DNA of 64,000 nucleotides from Isoetes taiwanensis. Lineage: Eukaryota; Streptophyta; Lycopodiopsida; Isoetales; Isoetaceae. The stretch is from NCBI GenBank assembly GCA_021234155.1, contig JAJEKV010000086.1, forward strand, positions 3,771,461-3,835,460, read 5' to 3'. This document shows, one piece after another, positions 9,970 to 22,414 of the stretch. A model generated the notes under the pieces. It made no database searches and was not told the origin of the DNA. It saw only the letters and a program-made list of their open reading frames with translations. Every line of letters begins with the position of its first letter. Within the stretch, counting starts at the first letter, position 1. The position numbers and the translations under genes were made by a program.

Positions 9970-12900
9970 ATGGAGGAACTCTTGCAGAAGTTGTCAAAGG
10001 AAGTGCGAGAGCTTTCCCTGGGTACGACTGGAGAAGTGGAACGTGTACAAGGACCCTTATCGCCTTTACAATTCCTTCGTGATTTCGTTCTTCCTGGTAA
10101 ACCTTGCATAATTACGGGTGCTATAGATTTCTGGCCAGCTCTTACCAAATGGTCTAACAAATATCTCGCTTCCACATTGCGAGATGAATTTGTGAGTGTC
10201 CATTTTACTCCAGATGGAAGGGCTGATTCTTTGATAGATCCCAAATTTTATGAAAATGATACTCTTTCTGAATTTCCTGAGCCTGATAGCAATTGCCAAA
10301 GTGGAAATACAAAGGAAGATGAACTCATTTTTGTTACTGCCCATGTGGAAAATATGTCATTTCCTGCAGCATTGGACACCATTCTTGCTAGCAATGCTGC
10401 AGATGGCGTGGCTTATGCTCAGCAGCAGAATAATTGCTTTATCTCAGAGTACAAACTGTTACATTTAGATGCAGAATTACACATTCCTTGGGCGACAGAG
10501 GCTCTGGGGTGCCTTCCAGAGGCTGTTAATCTATGGATTGGAAATGAAAAATCTGTGACTTCTTTTCACAAGGATCACTATGAAAACTTGTACGCTGTGG
10601 TAGCCGGGGAAAAACACTTTACCCTTCTCCCTCCTGTTGACGTTCATCGGCTTTATATAAAAGGTTATTCTTCCGGAACCTATGTTCGATCCTCGGTGAG
10701 TTGCTATTTTCTAAACTTTTTTTAGTAGCAAAGTAAACTAACTGCATAGGCACTATGATAAAAATTTTGCAAATGGATTCTGTGGATCTGTGGCATGGGC
10801 AATGGATCATTATTGAGTTCGTAGGGTGTTGGTTAGGTGGGAGCTTGTCAAGCATTTTTCGAGTTTTTTAAAGTATCAGACTTGATGCCTTTTTGTTAAG
10901 ATAGATGGCAAACTTCTTGTAGGATATGAGTGACCTTTTGTACAGAGCATGATAAGGCCTGTAACTGTAACTGGCAAGTGAAAATGCCAATATTCACTAT
11001 TTTCTGGAGATTGGCATACATGCAAACAAAGGCTATATTCCTAGGGGTGGGGGGCGCTGTACAAAATGTCTGAAATATCTGAAACAAGTATCAGACCACT
11101 AACGATGGTTCCTCTATTGTACAACATCAAGGTTAGCCTTAGTACTCAACAACAATAATGAATATGCTGCATAAGCTTTTTCACTAGTTATACTTCCTGA
11201 GTTTGGTTTTGTTGATATGGTGAAAATCGTGGGATACCAAACTGCAAGACAAGAATTAGAAAGATGGTGCTAATTTGGCAATTACTTGAGGTACGAGATT
11301 TTCTATTATTTCTTGAATTTAGCTTGAATGCAGTGTTGTTGTACAAGGCATAGAAGTTCAGGCCTGCCTTAAGTTTATTCATGGATGACTATCCGGTACT
11401 TTCAGTACAAAAACTGCTACACTGAGATGTTTATAAGGGTTCTCAGTTGATATATGCATTGAGCAACTTAAATGCAGTTGAATTGCTGGCTCTCTTTTGA
11501 CAACAGTGATTTACTGCAGTATAGTGTTTTCTACTTTTAGGTCAAAATTTCCCTTCCATGTGTCATGTAGGATGACCCACTTCCTTCTTATTTCATAATG
11601 AGGTCTAAACCAGGAGATCAATAAATTCTTGAGGATCGGAAGATAGAGATACACTGTTCAGTCAGACCTTGCTGTACTTTTGCAGAAATGTGGAGAGCAA
11701 ATTTATATTTACAATTAGAACAAAGGAACTGAATAAGTCTGGTTTCTAGATCACTGATATCGTGGCATATCTTAGATACTGAAGAAAACTCTTTTGCATG
11801 ACTTTCTCTGTAGAAGCAGATGTCTCAACTCTCCAAGGTTGCTTATTAAAGTGGGGGCATTTCCATGGCATATATGATTTTCTTTGAAACATTTTTATTT
11901 AAGGGAATAGATCAATTCTGGATAAACTTTTTGGAGAATTTGTTTTCTCTAGAAGCATGGAGAGTTCCTGTATGGAATGCTGCCAAACACATCTTCTTTC
12001 AACATTGTGTGATTTCCTGTTACTGGTGAGAACTACAGGTTTCCACTTTGATTCTGGGTCTATAAAAACAAGAATTGGGCACGTGCCCTTTTTCCTAAGC
12101 TGCGATTGTTCCTTGGTTTAAAAACTTTAGAGACCTTTAATTTGGGTGTAATTTTTTTTTTTGAATGCATGTACAAAATTTTCTGCGCAAAAGGGAGATG
12201 CTGGCAGGACAAGTTTAACATGTCTTCAGAATATCGTTCAATTCTTCAACCAAAGATATTAAGTGGTCATACATTGAGAAAGAAGAAGAAATTATATTTA
12301 CTAGCTTTTTGGATTCGGCATAATTTTGCTGTTATCTTTTTGTACTCAGTCAGGAAAAGAGGTAACACAATTCTTTTTGAGTACTTTCTGTGTCAGATAC
12401 AGATGCCTTGCCTCCAAGTCTGATGCACCATTTTAGGTCATGCAACAAAGACTGATACATTGGGATACTTGTATGTGGCCAAAAGCTGCTGTACTATAAT
12501 GTTTCGTGATGCATCCTTAAGACTCTTTGAAAGCATATAAATTATTAACGTCTTGAAGTCACAGGTTATATTGGTTCCAGGCCAAACAGATATAACTGTT
12601 CTTATGGCCAAGTTTGTTATGGGTTGGTTGATATTCAATGTTCAGATCCCATTTAAGTGCAAATGCAACCTGTTACAGAGTTATCTTACACAAATACTTT
12701 CTTTTTTATGCAGGATGGAAAATTCTCCATAAAACGTTCTTTTCCAACACAATTAGTTCCTTGGGTTACCGTGGATCCTGATACACTAAATGAAGAAGCT
12801 AAATCGCGATTTCCACGTTACTTTGAAGGATGCCCACCTTTCACGTGCAAAGTGCAAGCGGGAGAAATTCTGTACTTGTATGTATCATTTGCTAAAGACT

Positions 12901-13246
12901 CTGGATTCTTTTTTCTAAATTATACATAGATGATGATGCATAGCGTCCATTTTAAGGATTGATTTTAAATACATCAACACCCTTCGGGGGACATATTATT
13001 CTGCAGGCCTAGTATGTGGTTCCATCATGTGAAACAAAAGCCAGATGTAGAAGGAAGGACAATTGCTGTAAACTTTTGTAAGTACTTATAGAACTGTTGT
13101 TCTTTTTCTGAACTAGACTAACACAATACTTGTTTGCAGGGTATGATATGCAATTTGATATCAAGTTTGCTTATTTCAACTTCTTGGAATCCTTTGCACA
13201 TAAGCAGATGGCAAAGGATGAAGTTAATAGCATGGCTATATCTTAA
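9970..13246 (+). CDS. JMJ32: JmjC-domain 2-oxoglutarate oxygenase, JMJ32/JMJD7 type (4 exons)
   Basis: Exons by GT-AG sites: 9970-10695, 12714-12877, 13007-13077, 13140-13246. They join in frame to 355 codons, close to the usual 310-350 aa of this family. The first exon gives a cupin N-terminus with LPGKPCIITGAIDFWPALTKW, then SFHKDHYENLYAVVAGEKHF, which holds the Fe(II)-binding His200 and Asp202. Exon 3 supplies WFHHV with the third ligand, probably His303, and the protein ends NFWYDMQFDIKFAYFNFLESF-like. JMJD7 relatives are Fe(II)/2-oxoglutarate-dependent lysyl hydroxylases. Arabidopsis JMJ32 has been reported as an H3K27 demethylase. Intron 1 is about 2 kb and the others are short. I see no lesion, so the gene is probably functional. 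The start is the first in-frame ATG, followed by the conserved domain. Confidence 0.88.
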
Positions 13247-13574
13247 GGTGTTTGGAACAAACTGTCGGTCTAAATACACTGCCTGCAGTGTTGATATTAT
13301 TAGGAACAAGTGGCCATTCCCACTTAATGTAGCTGTATTCACAAGTTGTAAAAGTGAGAGCATGTTAAAATACAAAATTAAACACCTGATCAACTTGATT
13401 TGTTCAGCATGGAGCCAGAATTTAATGGAGAAGATCTGCTGTCTCTTGAAATTATTGGAACATAGAAATTGTGCCAAAAGCAAATGTCTTATTGACATAA
13501 GATGAGTAACTTTTTGAATTACCAAAGTGCCTGATCTGAACGACTGTGCATTTATATTGTATGTATTTTTTCTT
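13247..13574. other. 3' flank of the JmjC gene
   Basis: AT-rich sequence after the TAA at 13244-13246, expected to include the 3' UTR. Overlapping antiparallel open frames here are not conserved in composition and look like chance. Confidence 0.5.
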
Positions 13575-14190
13575 TTTATTGAAGGACGTCAATTATGGAT
13601 ATGATATATGCATCACATCCCACGTATCACATGAAAACCAATCCACTACCTAGCCGCAATATCTTATGCTAGGAGCTACTCGCATATGACGTATAACGCT
13701 TGTCCATTCATCTTGTGGATATGTTAAACCATGCATGGGAATATACATTGACCTATTCGTAGACGTACATTTGACCCAATACACAGACAAAAAGATGCTT
13801 CAGAACTCACTAGAAAATTTTGATCCTTTTGTCATTTGACACCATTCAAAAGATCAATAACAGTACAAACTATGGCCCATATGAAAGAACCCCAATCGCT
13901 ACTACCTACCTCACATCATAGAGCTTGAAAGTTGAACCACTTATATTAAATGGTTTAAATGGTCTAGGGTTGTCAAGGTCTTCAGAACACTGGAATGAGT
14001 GTAATTTCCTTATTGCTTTTGTCTGAAGGACGGTATATTTATATTGTATATTTATAAAAAAAAAATATTGAAAGACGTCAATCTATTCACCATCAGATTA
14101 GAGTACAATAGATACATCACATTCTACATATCACATAAAAGTCAATCCACTACGCAATACTTAGCTAGGAGTTGCTTGCATGTGATTATC
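13575..14190 (+). repeat. Direct repeat pair of about 125 bp
   Basis: The segment starting GAAGGACGTCAATTATGG (about 13582-13690) recurs at about 14067-14190, starting GAAAGACGTCAATCTATT. Both continue through a TACATCACAT..TCACAT block, CAATCCACTAC and a GCTAGGAG(C/T)T block. The copies are diverged and about 490 bp apart. The material between them holds no gene. Confidence 0.55.
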
Positions 14191-14349
14191 TAGTATGCTA
14201 GGCATAAGTTTTGCAAGCATCGCAGAGGAATTCCATGTTTACAGGAAACTTCCAATTGAAGGCAGAGATATAGAAACCCTAACTTGGGCTGACTGCATGA
14301 AAGACAATAAGATAAAGCTCCTCTAGGCAAGCCAGAATTTGCAGATGAT

Positions 14350-15538
14350 TTGCATGATTTGGCGCACAAGATTTATCAGATAGGATTAAAAAGTAAGGAA
14401 GCTAGGACAATGTTTGTTAAAGCTTTTGCATGGCAGCACACTGCAAAGGCACTTGCTCATCTTGCAAAATTCATAATTAATTGGGCAAGATTTGCATGGA
14501 ATATAATGCAGCTGTTCCAAAAGAATACCCAGAAAAAAATCTGATATGGAAGAGATGAATTTAAAGAACATTGCTTTTCCTGTTTCAGTCCTAGAGGTAG
14601 AGTTAAAAGATTTTGTATGTTGCACTTGTTGCATTACAACAAGAACTTAAGGAGAAGGAAACCAAAATGGTCTCCATCAATGGAGTTTTGCAAGGGTATA
14701 ATCTTGCAGTTGCATCCATTTCATTAGACATTTAAAGAAATCAAGAAAGATTTAGAAGAGTTGAGAGAGGTTTCTCCAGACGAAGAAGTGGCTTTGAAGC
14801 AAAAAACTGATGAAGAGTGTGCACTAGATCTTTCCCTATTAACTACACTGAAGAAAAGACAGGAGGCAGACATTCAACTAGATTTAGAGGCTGAAATTAC
14901 AAGGTTAAGTACATTGATAGTTTTGAAGCATGAAAAGGGCGATGACTTGAAAAGCAAACTAGCAGATCTGCAAATTTGAGCTCTTCATTTCTTACCACCA
15001 CTTTGATTAAGCCTTCTCCTAGAAATTGAACAATCATGGATGGAACAAATGAATGTGTGGTTTGTTGCATGGCATTTAGTTACAAATTTGCACGTGTAGG
15101 TCCAATGTGCACACAAATTCCACCCCTGGTGCTTCCAAAAGTGCATGCAAGACTTGCAATTGCTATTTGCAAGGAAGAGTTGCCAACAGAATTGTATTTG
15201 GAACTTGGTTACCTTAATTTTATACCTAACATAGAGGACAAAGAAGATAATGAGATTGCAGCCACTAAAGGTACATGTAGTCATAATAATGTTGAAGATG
15301 TCGAATCTCCTCAGAAATTACAAACAAATGGTTGAAGAAGTCACATCTTGATGACGAGGGTGTTGCTGAAAACGAAGAAGCTGATTTGGAGCAGCAAGTT
15401 TTGAGTAAGTTCTTAATATTTAGCACAGGTGCAGGTGCAGGTGCAGAATATAATACAGGAGGTGTGGAACCTAGTACGGGAGGTCTGGAAAATGATGCAT
15501 GCAAGGAAGCAACGGTTGATAAAGTTCCTCAAGGTTAG
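14350..15538 (+). pseudogene. Degenerate multi-frame coding region, coiled-coil and Cys-containing
   Basis: Consecutive plus-strand frames at 14350-14544, 14761-14979, 15036-15335 and 15332-15538. The second is a clear amphipathic helix rich in Glu, Lys and Leu (TTLKKRQEADIQLDLEAEI). The third has CVVCC and an acidic tail (NIEDKEDNEIAA). The fourth contains a short Gly/Ala repeat (GAGAGAE). The frames change between pieces, and there is no intron evidence. I do not recognise a family. With the HGKG segment at 16858-17097 it may represent one decayed transposon-borne gene. Confidence 0.3.
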
Positions 15539-15539
15539 T

Positions 15540-16857
15540 GGCATCTATTTAAGTTTCATTATGTAGATTAGTGTATGTTTAAAGGTATCAAGCTAATAGA
15601 AATTGCAGGAGAAAAGTTCTTGCAGGCGAGGAAGCACCATCTAATGAAGCTCTAATAGAGCAAGCATGTAAAAGTTGGAAGAAAAGGTGTACCAAAATGC
15701 TTTAAGCCTCCAAATAGTTATGTTGCACCTACTATAAGATAGAAGTAAGGAAAAGTAAGAAAGCCTAGGGCCAATCAAAATAATAAGAAGATTGCAAGCA
15801 CTGGAAAAAATTTGGACGCTCAACCAACCTTTATTGCAAGCACAAAAAAACTTCGGATGCTAAGCCAGCTACTGCTGTAAGCACTAAAAAAACTTTGTAT
15901 ACAATAGATTAGTATGTAATACATCAATGTTTGCATTCCCAAAGTTTTGATGCATTAACAATTTAAAACTGTATTGTGAATGTGCAATATCTGTTCAAGC
16001 AGGGTCTTGGAACTCTAGTCAAATTAAAAAAACTATAGTTTCCAACCTAGGTAGCTCATTGGCCATGCACGAACCACCCAATTGGTTATACCAATTAACT
16101 TGCTCCAGCTTTGCATGTTCTTGACCCCATAATATCGAGCTGATACCAAAAACAAAAAGGCAAAAGCAAATGCTCCAAGTGTTCAATGAGAGCGAACGTA
16201 AAAGATCTAGCTCACGTATGGTCGCAAGGTTCCTTAGAATAGTGACAATTTTGACAATCTTGCAAAAGAGCGAAGGGATAAATGTTGTGTCAAATGATGG
16301 CCATATACTGCACGGAAAATCACAACAATATTATCAGACGTGCAAACTAAAAATCCAGACCATTTACCAAACAACAAAGCAAAGATAACGACATACGAAC
16401 TCTTATCAAACTACTACTAAACCTTCCAAGCATGCAATTGCTTAGCACACTACCTTGCTTCATCCGTTAGCCAAGACAAGGAAGAACTCGACGAACCACC
16501 AAGACTCTGAAAATACGACCCAAGAGCCATCAACATTTAGACCATCCTGGCTCCAAGCAAGAAACACAAAAAGTTCACCAAACATTAACAAACTCCACTT
16601 CATACAAGCTCAGAGGAAGACCAAAATCCAAAAGCATGACTTAAAGGGACAAACAACATACGACCCATACAGACCCAGCAAGGAGGAGGGACCGACTATT
16701 CAAAAAAATAAAATGAAGAATCTAGGTTATGCCTTTTAGATGAGACTCTAACATCCATGGTCCAAGATGTACATGCAAATGTGATGTTTGTGGTCCAAGC
16801 CCAATATATGCAACGAGCAATCATACTTTCAGTATTATAAGTGAAATTTGGAAAACT
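15540..16857. other. Intergenic or decayed coding sequence
   Basis: At 15790-15895 there are two imperfect copies of a GCAAGCACT..AAAAAA(C/A)TT unit. Small frames at 16170-16388 and 16455-16739 are Lys/Thr/Gln-rich without domains. Nothing else is supported. Confidence 0.4.
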
Positions 16858-17097
16858 ATGATCTGTCCTAAGCATGAGACAGCAACTTGGTATATGTCTA
16901 GTTGTTACTGCAATGTTTGTGGACTGAAATCATTCCAAAGATCACTTTTATCACTTAGGAAGACTTATCAATCTAATGCCATAAGGATTTTGTGGAATTT
17001 TTTTGTGTCCTGCCATGGCAAGGGAAAGCCTGATGGTGCTGCTGGTGCCATCTTAAAAAGAACTAGTAATGGGTGCCCGGCATTGCTGGGCATATAA
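16858..17097 (+). pseudogene. Fragment with HGKGxxDGxxGxxxKR motif
   Basis: A 79-codon frame whose C-terminal half reads WNFFVSCHGKGKPDGAAGAI followed by LKR. The pattern WNFF....HGKG..DG.GG..KR marks a family of uncharacterised, transposon-associated proteins found in many animals and plants. Before it come paired cysteines (CYCNVCGLKSFQRSLLSL). The frame has only part of such a protein and stops soon after the motif, so it is a relic. The assignment rests on this one motif. Confidence 0.4.
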
Positions 17098-17439
17098 ATA
17101 TGATTCTATTGTACATGCTCGGCATAAATATGTTTCTATTGTAGAGACAGAACATAGTTAAATATATGTGCATTACCTACGCATCCTTAGCGAGGAGTCA
17201 TCCAAAGTGTTGCACGTGATGACACTGTTAGCTTGATGCTTACAATGTATACTATTTCTTTGTATATTAATCTTTTTGTACTGGTTTTTAACCTATAGTT
17301 TATTTGTTTGGATGGGGGCGGGGGTTGCTTAAAACTGAAACATTTGTAAAAGTTGAACTTGGTTCCTTATATTTGTCTTGTTGCATTTTGGATAGTAGGT
17401 TGGATTTGCAATTTTTGCATCTGACATGATCCTAAAAGG

Positions 17440-17568
17440 AATTGAGAATAGAATGGATTTTTATCGTCCACGAATAACAATTGATCTATGGGATCCAATC
17501 AAAGAGTATCAACAGACGTATTACTGTCACGATAAAAAAACCCCACCCCTAATGGTTTTCAAGGGAAA
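17440..17568 (-). repeat. Dispersed repeat family D, copy 2
   Basis: The minus strand reads CCCTTGAAAACC, GGGGTGGGGTTTTTTTATCG, GACAG, GTCTGTTG, TTTGATTGGATCCCATAG, and GTGGACGATAAAAATCCATTC. These are the same ordered blocks as the copies at 8907-9045 and 43731-43871. Confidence 0.6.
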
Positions 17569-19084
17569 AAAATTAAAGGGAGGAGAGGTGTGAGTGTGAG
17601 TATTAAGGGCATTATCGCTTCTTTTGGTTGACTTGCTTGGGAATTGGACATATACTAACGAACTATTGCTTCAAGCCTATGTAACATCTGATATAAATAA
17701 AACATGTAGAAAAATATTCCAATATGGACCTTGTGACAACTCTAATGATGACTTCTCAATTTCAAGATAGTCATGAGCAAAAGACCTTTATCATGGTCAT
17801 CAAGAAAGGGATAGAATACAAATGTCAAGAAGAGACATCTAGGATGCTCTGTTTGTTTATCGAATGTACTATGACGTGAAATGCAAAATTATATATGATG
17901 AGAATGAGTCTTACTTATTCTTTTAAGATTAGCTGAATAAGGAGGAAAAACACGTCAATCTTATAAATGCAATGACATTACTGCATTATCAGTTGAGAAA
18001 GCATGAACAATGTGGTCATAGTCATAATACTGCTCTTAAAAAAATATGAATATGGTTTGCTAGCTGACTTTTGATAGAACATTCCTGATGTGCTATAGAG
18101 ATAATGTTTTGACACTTGCTTGATGTTTAGAATATATTATATCAGTATAGACCACGCTACGAGTTTTTGCCAATGTTATTTTCCAGACCCAAATAAACAT
18201 GGCACTACTTGGTCTATCTTTTCCATAATGTCAACAATAGCTAGTCCAAACATTGAACAAAAATATTAAAGACCCAGACTTTTATTGTAAAAGAAATTTT
18301 GAAAAATTGGCATTAACATGTCATCATGCTATAGCAAGACCATGCCTAAACAATGATGTGTTGAGTTGTCATCGTGCTACAGCAGAGCCATGATGTATTG
18401 AGTTTTGCAATCATGCAAAAATGATAGTTCTAGGATAAACTCCCTGGCACATGCGTGGACTGAACAAAAAGGCAGATTGGTTCTGTAAATAAACATTCCA
18501 GAACTCAAACGACGATGATGGTGGGTGGCCTATAAAGTTCTAGTGCAGTAAAGTATCTTAGCATTCAATCTTCTGCAAACAAACTTAAGGTACCATATCA
18601 ATCTTTGACAATAACTCCAAAGCTATATAGGTGCTCTATAATAACTCATCGTTGATCCAAGTAAATCTAGAGAGAGGATGAGACCTAACATAAGCTAAGG
18701 ATATAGCTACTTTGTTGAATATACTAACTTACAATTGTCCTTGACTTGGACAGAACCTTGATCATGTGGTGAAGCATGCCTTCAACTGGCAAAATCTGAA
18801 ACCTTAGGTATGCATATATATCATCCAGCAGAATATTTGATTTCGATATCCCTGTATTGAATGTTCGCTATTTGATGGAGCCTTATTTTCTATCCCATCC
18901 CAACGGCGTAGGAAGGTAAGTTATTTAAATGTGAGCATGCTGACTAATAAATTCTCAGTTGAATGCTCTGTTCATGTCATAGAATTTCATGAGCCACTGT
19001 ATTTCATGAGGCAAAAGGCAAAAGTCAAATTTTGTCAATTGTTATCGGGGTCTCTAGTCTCAATTTCTTTGGATGCATTCATAC
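17569..19084. other. AT-rich intergenic
   Basis: There is no open frame above noise. At 18320-18400 a short near-repeat (GTCATC(A/G)TGCTA(T/C)AGCA...CATG) appears twice about 50 bp apart. No gene or element is identified. Confidence 0.4.
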
Positions 19085-19660
19085 TTCTGATAAATTGAAA
19101 AAGAGCAGACAATTGGATCTAAATCCCATCTGGCATAACAGAAAAATACGAATCTTCAGCCATTTGAAAACAATTGTGAAATAGAAAATGGGCTGCATGG
19201 CCTGCAACAATAGCAAAGCATTATTAGAATTATACTCATTTCTCAAAAACAAAGTATAAGATGGCTAACTTACCTGTATTGCAGAAAGACAAACAATAAT
19301 TTGTATATGGAACTAAGAGACAAAGCAGTATTACATTTAAATTTAAATTTCCATTCATAATCAAGTTAGGTTTTCAATGGAGATCATCATGAACGAAGAG
19401 AGGCATGTTGAGACTCTCACAATGAGGCCCACCCATGACTTGCTACATATGGATTTGACACTCACATGGAATTGCAAAGAGCCATCCTATTGTTCATTAT
19501 AGAAGAGATTAGCTGCCAAATCTCAGCCATATAGAAGTTAAAAAATATGCAAAGTAGTTGCTTCAAAGATATCTACACTGGTGCAAAGATCAGTACAATT
19601 GTTACCTATAGCAAGACTTCCTAGCCATATTTTAGTTCAAAAAATATGCAAACTAGTTGC
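19085..19660 (+). repeat. Local direct repeat L, copy 1
   Basis: This segment runs from TTGAAAAAGAGCAGACAATTGGATC through CATCATGAACGAAGAGAGGC to TTTTAGTTCAAAAAATATGC. It recurs at 20310-20755 plus 33878-33985, the second copy being split by the LTR retrotransposon. Identity is patchy but the block order is constant over about 550 bp. Both copies retain a short coding-like stretch around MNEE(R/K).VETL..RPTH, suggesting an old duplicated gene piece. Confidence 0.65.
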
Positions 19661-19805
19661 ATAGAGATCTTTGCTAATTATATGAACTCTACATCTCGTT
19701 CAATTGAAAATGGCAGGATAAGCATAGTCCAAACCTAGCCATCAAATGCATGACAGATAGGCCCTCAGATCCCATGAGGCAGAAACGACATGCCGGACAT
19801 GATAC

Positions 19806-20063
19806 TTGTTGGGGATGATCCTTGGCATGAATTTTGGAACATTGTTCGGAATGTTCGCATTTTATCCCCTTTTTGCAGAAGTGGATAAAATGAAATTGCC
19901 TTTGTTTGGGAAGAATGCTCCAGATGATGAACCATCTAGAAGAGAAGTCTCAAGATTATCACAGGATTTCTCATGTTCTCCTGTCATCTCAGTTGTAATG
20001 ATATTGTTTTCTGAACATCATCTATTTATATTATATATGTGTGTAATTACATATTATATATAG
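19806..20063 (+). other. Open frame with hydrophobic start, unknown
   Basis: An 85-codon frame between the two L repeats. The first 30 residues are a Met/Gly/Phe-rich hydrophobic stretch (MLGMILGMNFGTLFGMFAFY), then a charged segment (GKNAPDDEPSRREVSRL). It could be one membrane-associated exon of a host gene or part of the repeat. Splice sites are not clear. Confidence 0.25.
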
Positions 20064-20309
20064 CTGAGCAGATAAATCACGCATTCTACCACTCTCTATT
20101 TATTGGTCGATTGCACCGCTTGTAGTTTTATACTACACGCATATGCTAGGCTGCTTAGGTCACTGGAAGGGACTCTTCTAGAAATGTTTTCCTATTGCAT
20201 GTGTGGAAAACAAATAAAGACAAGAAAAAATGGCAGCAAATATGTAGATTGCCACAGAATTAGTTGCATAACAAAAATTTCGCATTCTCTCTCATCATAC
20301 TTCTCACCA

Positions 20310-20755
20310 ATTGAAAAAAGAGAGAATGATTGGATCTGAATCCCATCTAGCATGACTGAATACGAAATCTTCAGCCATTTGACTGGAGGAAGAATAATGG
20401 GCTACATGACCTGCAACAATAGCAAAACATTATTAGAAATAACAGTTCCTCAAATGAAGTATAAGATAGCTAATTTGCCTGCATTGCATAAAGATGAACA
20501 ATGATTGGGAGATCGAACCAAAAAAGGAAGCAGTATCAAATTAAGATTCAAATCTCCATTCATATCCAAGCTAGGTTCTTAATGGAGGCCATCATGAACG
20601 AAGAGAAGCTTGTTGAAACTCTCAGAGTGAGGCCCACACACTTGTTAAAGATAGATTGGAAACATGGATGGAGTTGCAAAGATCCGTCCAATTGTTCATC
20701 ACAGAAGAGATTAACTACCACATCTGAGCTATACATTTTCAATATGCAAAGTTTG
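20310..20755 (+). repeat. Local direct repeat L, copy 2 (left part, interrupted)
   Basis: The same blocks as 19085-19550. The copy stops at ATATGCAAAGTTTG (20742-20755) where the LTR element begins and resumes at 33873 with GTTTG then CATCTGAG. The interrupted repeat gives independent proof of the insertion point and of the 5-bp duplication GTTTG. Confidence 0.7.
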
Positions 20756-22399
20756 TGTGACGGTCCAGGGGAATATACGCTATAAATACGTATATTCCTG
20801 GATCCGTCACTATACAAGTCTATCATTCATAGCCTTGTATACCATAAGGGTGGCACTAGGGGGCATGGCCAAGTTATTCTCATAACTTAGCCAACCATAG
20901 GTTAAGCCATTATCCACGTGGCCTTAACCTATTGGGGCACCGCCACCGCGGACTCACCGGATTGGTGCCACGTGGGCATCCTAGGTGGACCTAACTTATA
21001 TAGGCATAAACCCTAACCCTAGACCTCTTTCCAAAACCTAGCACCCGGAGACTCACCTACTTGTTGAAACCCCGTTTGAACATGGCTCGTTAGGGCATAG
21101 GCTGGTGCGTGCCTTCCCCCAGGTAGACTCGTTCTTGGAGGAGGAACAAAGACTTGTGAGTCAAGACTATGGAGGCGCCCGATCTGAGGGAGAGCATCGG
21201 GAGTGTATGTAGGATAGTAGTTGTGATAGCTCATCCGGAATTAGCAATCCGGATGTGCTAGTATTTCGATCTAGAGTAGAGCCATCCTAGAACCCATATT
21301 CAACATCTTGAACCCTAATCAAGGAACCCTAACTATTAGTTAGTTGTATGATTAGGTTAAGATGTTCTTCTTATGATCATTCTTAGGATATGATGATTAT
21401 GTGATGGTGGTTGATCATGTTTGCTCCTCTTGTATTGGGAAGGAGGGTAGAGACCTAGGGCCATATGTAGTATGCTCCTAGAGTAGATCCCTTAGTTCCT
21501 ATTAGTTTGCTTTGTGCGGCATAGGAGCCCACCGGGCTATTGAGGCTATGATATGACTCAGCACCCGATAAATGTGGCTAGAGGGAAAGTGGAGGGAGGA
21601 TCCCCTGCCGAGTGGGGGCTTCGGGGATCCCATAGTGGGCTAGGCTTATGGTCGGTCACTTTGTGTGGGCGAGCATGGGTCCGACACCTCCCTCGGGCAA
21701 TGGTGTTGCCACGCCTCTCGAGAGCTGCAAGTGATGGCTTGGCTCTCGTTTTGGGGGTTCGGTCGGGTACAATCGTGTGTGTCGCCCACGATTCTCTAGC
21801 CGCCCACGGCACCTCTAGACCACGGGAAGGGGAGATGCAACCCTTCCCCTCATCCGGACCAGGGAGATGCAACTCTGAGTAGTCCCCATGGGTGATGCCA
21901 TGGGATTGCGTGTCCGGAAGGCTAGAGTCCCGTCGAGCCTGATCTAGCCCATCAAAGTAAAGTATGCACGGAGGGGCGGATGGAGTGGTCAACCCTAGCC
22001 ATTGTTCTATGCCAGCCCTGCGCCATTACGTGACTTCGTCCCCTCTATCTTGAGGCCTAGCTAGTCCCGGTCATCCTCCTTATGAGTCCGAACCCGAGGG
22101 TAGGAGCTCTCATGTTTTATGGTTCATGATTATCATCTTTGCATTAGTATATGTGTGATCGCTACCCTTGAGGTAGTATTTGTATATGTTTGATGCTAGT
22201 TCGGCGTGTTATAAACTTCAAAAAGTGTTATAGGAGCCCATAGGGGAAGGGCGCCGCAAGACACCTTTCAGTTCCCTCCCCGCACTAGGGACCACCGTAG
22301 AGTCGGGGGTAGGCGAAGGCCCGTCGGCGGTTGTTGGCCCGGACGGGGATTTCTACCGAGTGTATGGCGGCGCCGTATGTTTAGCGAGGGAGCGTCACA
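20756..22399 (+). repeat. 5' LTR
   Basis: It begins TGTGACG and ends CGTCACA, a perfect 7-bp terminal inverted repeat. It matches the 3' LTR along its whole length. A 235-bp block (21271-21505) is identical to 32751-32985. That block contains no CG, CAG or CTG, while nearly all differences elsewhere fall on or beside such sites. TATA-like boxes occur at 20781 (TATAAATA) and 20997 (TTATATAGG). Confidence 0.95.
20997..21005 (+). promoter_or_regulatory. Candidate TATA box in the 5' LTR
   Basis: TTATATAGG is present at the matching position of both LTRs and is followed by a CT-rich stretch (CCCTAACCCTAGACCTCTTT) that could hold the start of the R region. An alternative TATA-like box lies at 20781. 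There is no transcript evidence. Confidence 0.3.
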
Positions 22400-22400
22400 A

Positions 22401-22414
22401 TGGTATCGAGAGCG
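22401..22414 (+). promoter_or_regulatory. Primer binding site, initiator tRNA-Met type
   Basis: One base after the LTR the sequence is TGGTATCGAGAGCG. The plant initiator-Met primer site begins TGGTATCAGAGC, so the match is exact except that CAG reads CGAG (one extra G). The same CAG-to-CGAG change is inferred near 29793 in RNase H. A working element would not be expected to carry this insertion, which points to a sequence error or an unusual mutation. Confidence 0.75.

Noticed and set aside
13118-13525. Antiparallel ORFs of 123 and 135 codons after the JmjC gene
   Set aside because: They overlap the last exon and 3' flank on both strands and have no domain. They look like chance frames in AT-rich DNA.
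21553-21992. Overlapping plus- and minus-strand frames of 109 and 144 codons in the 5' LTR
   Set aside because: They lie in the LTR, do not survive intact in the 3' LTR, and have no domain.
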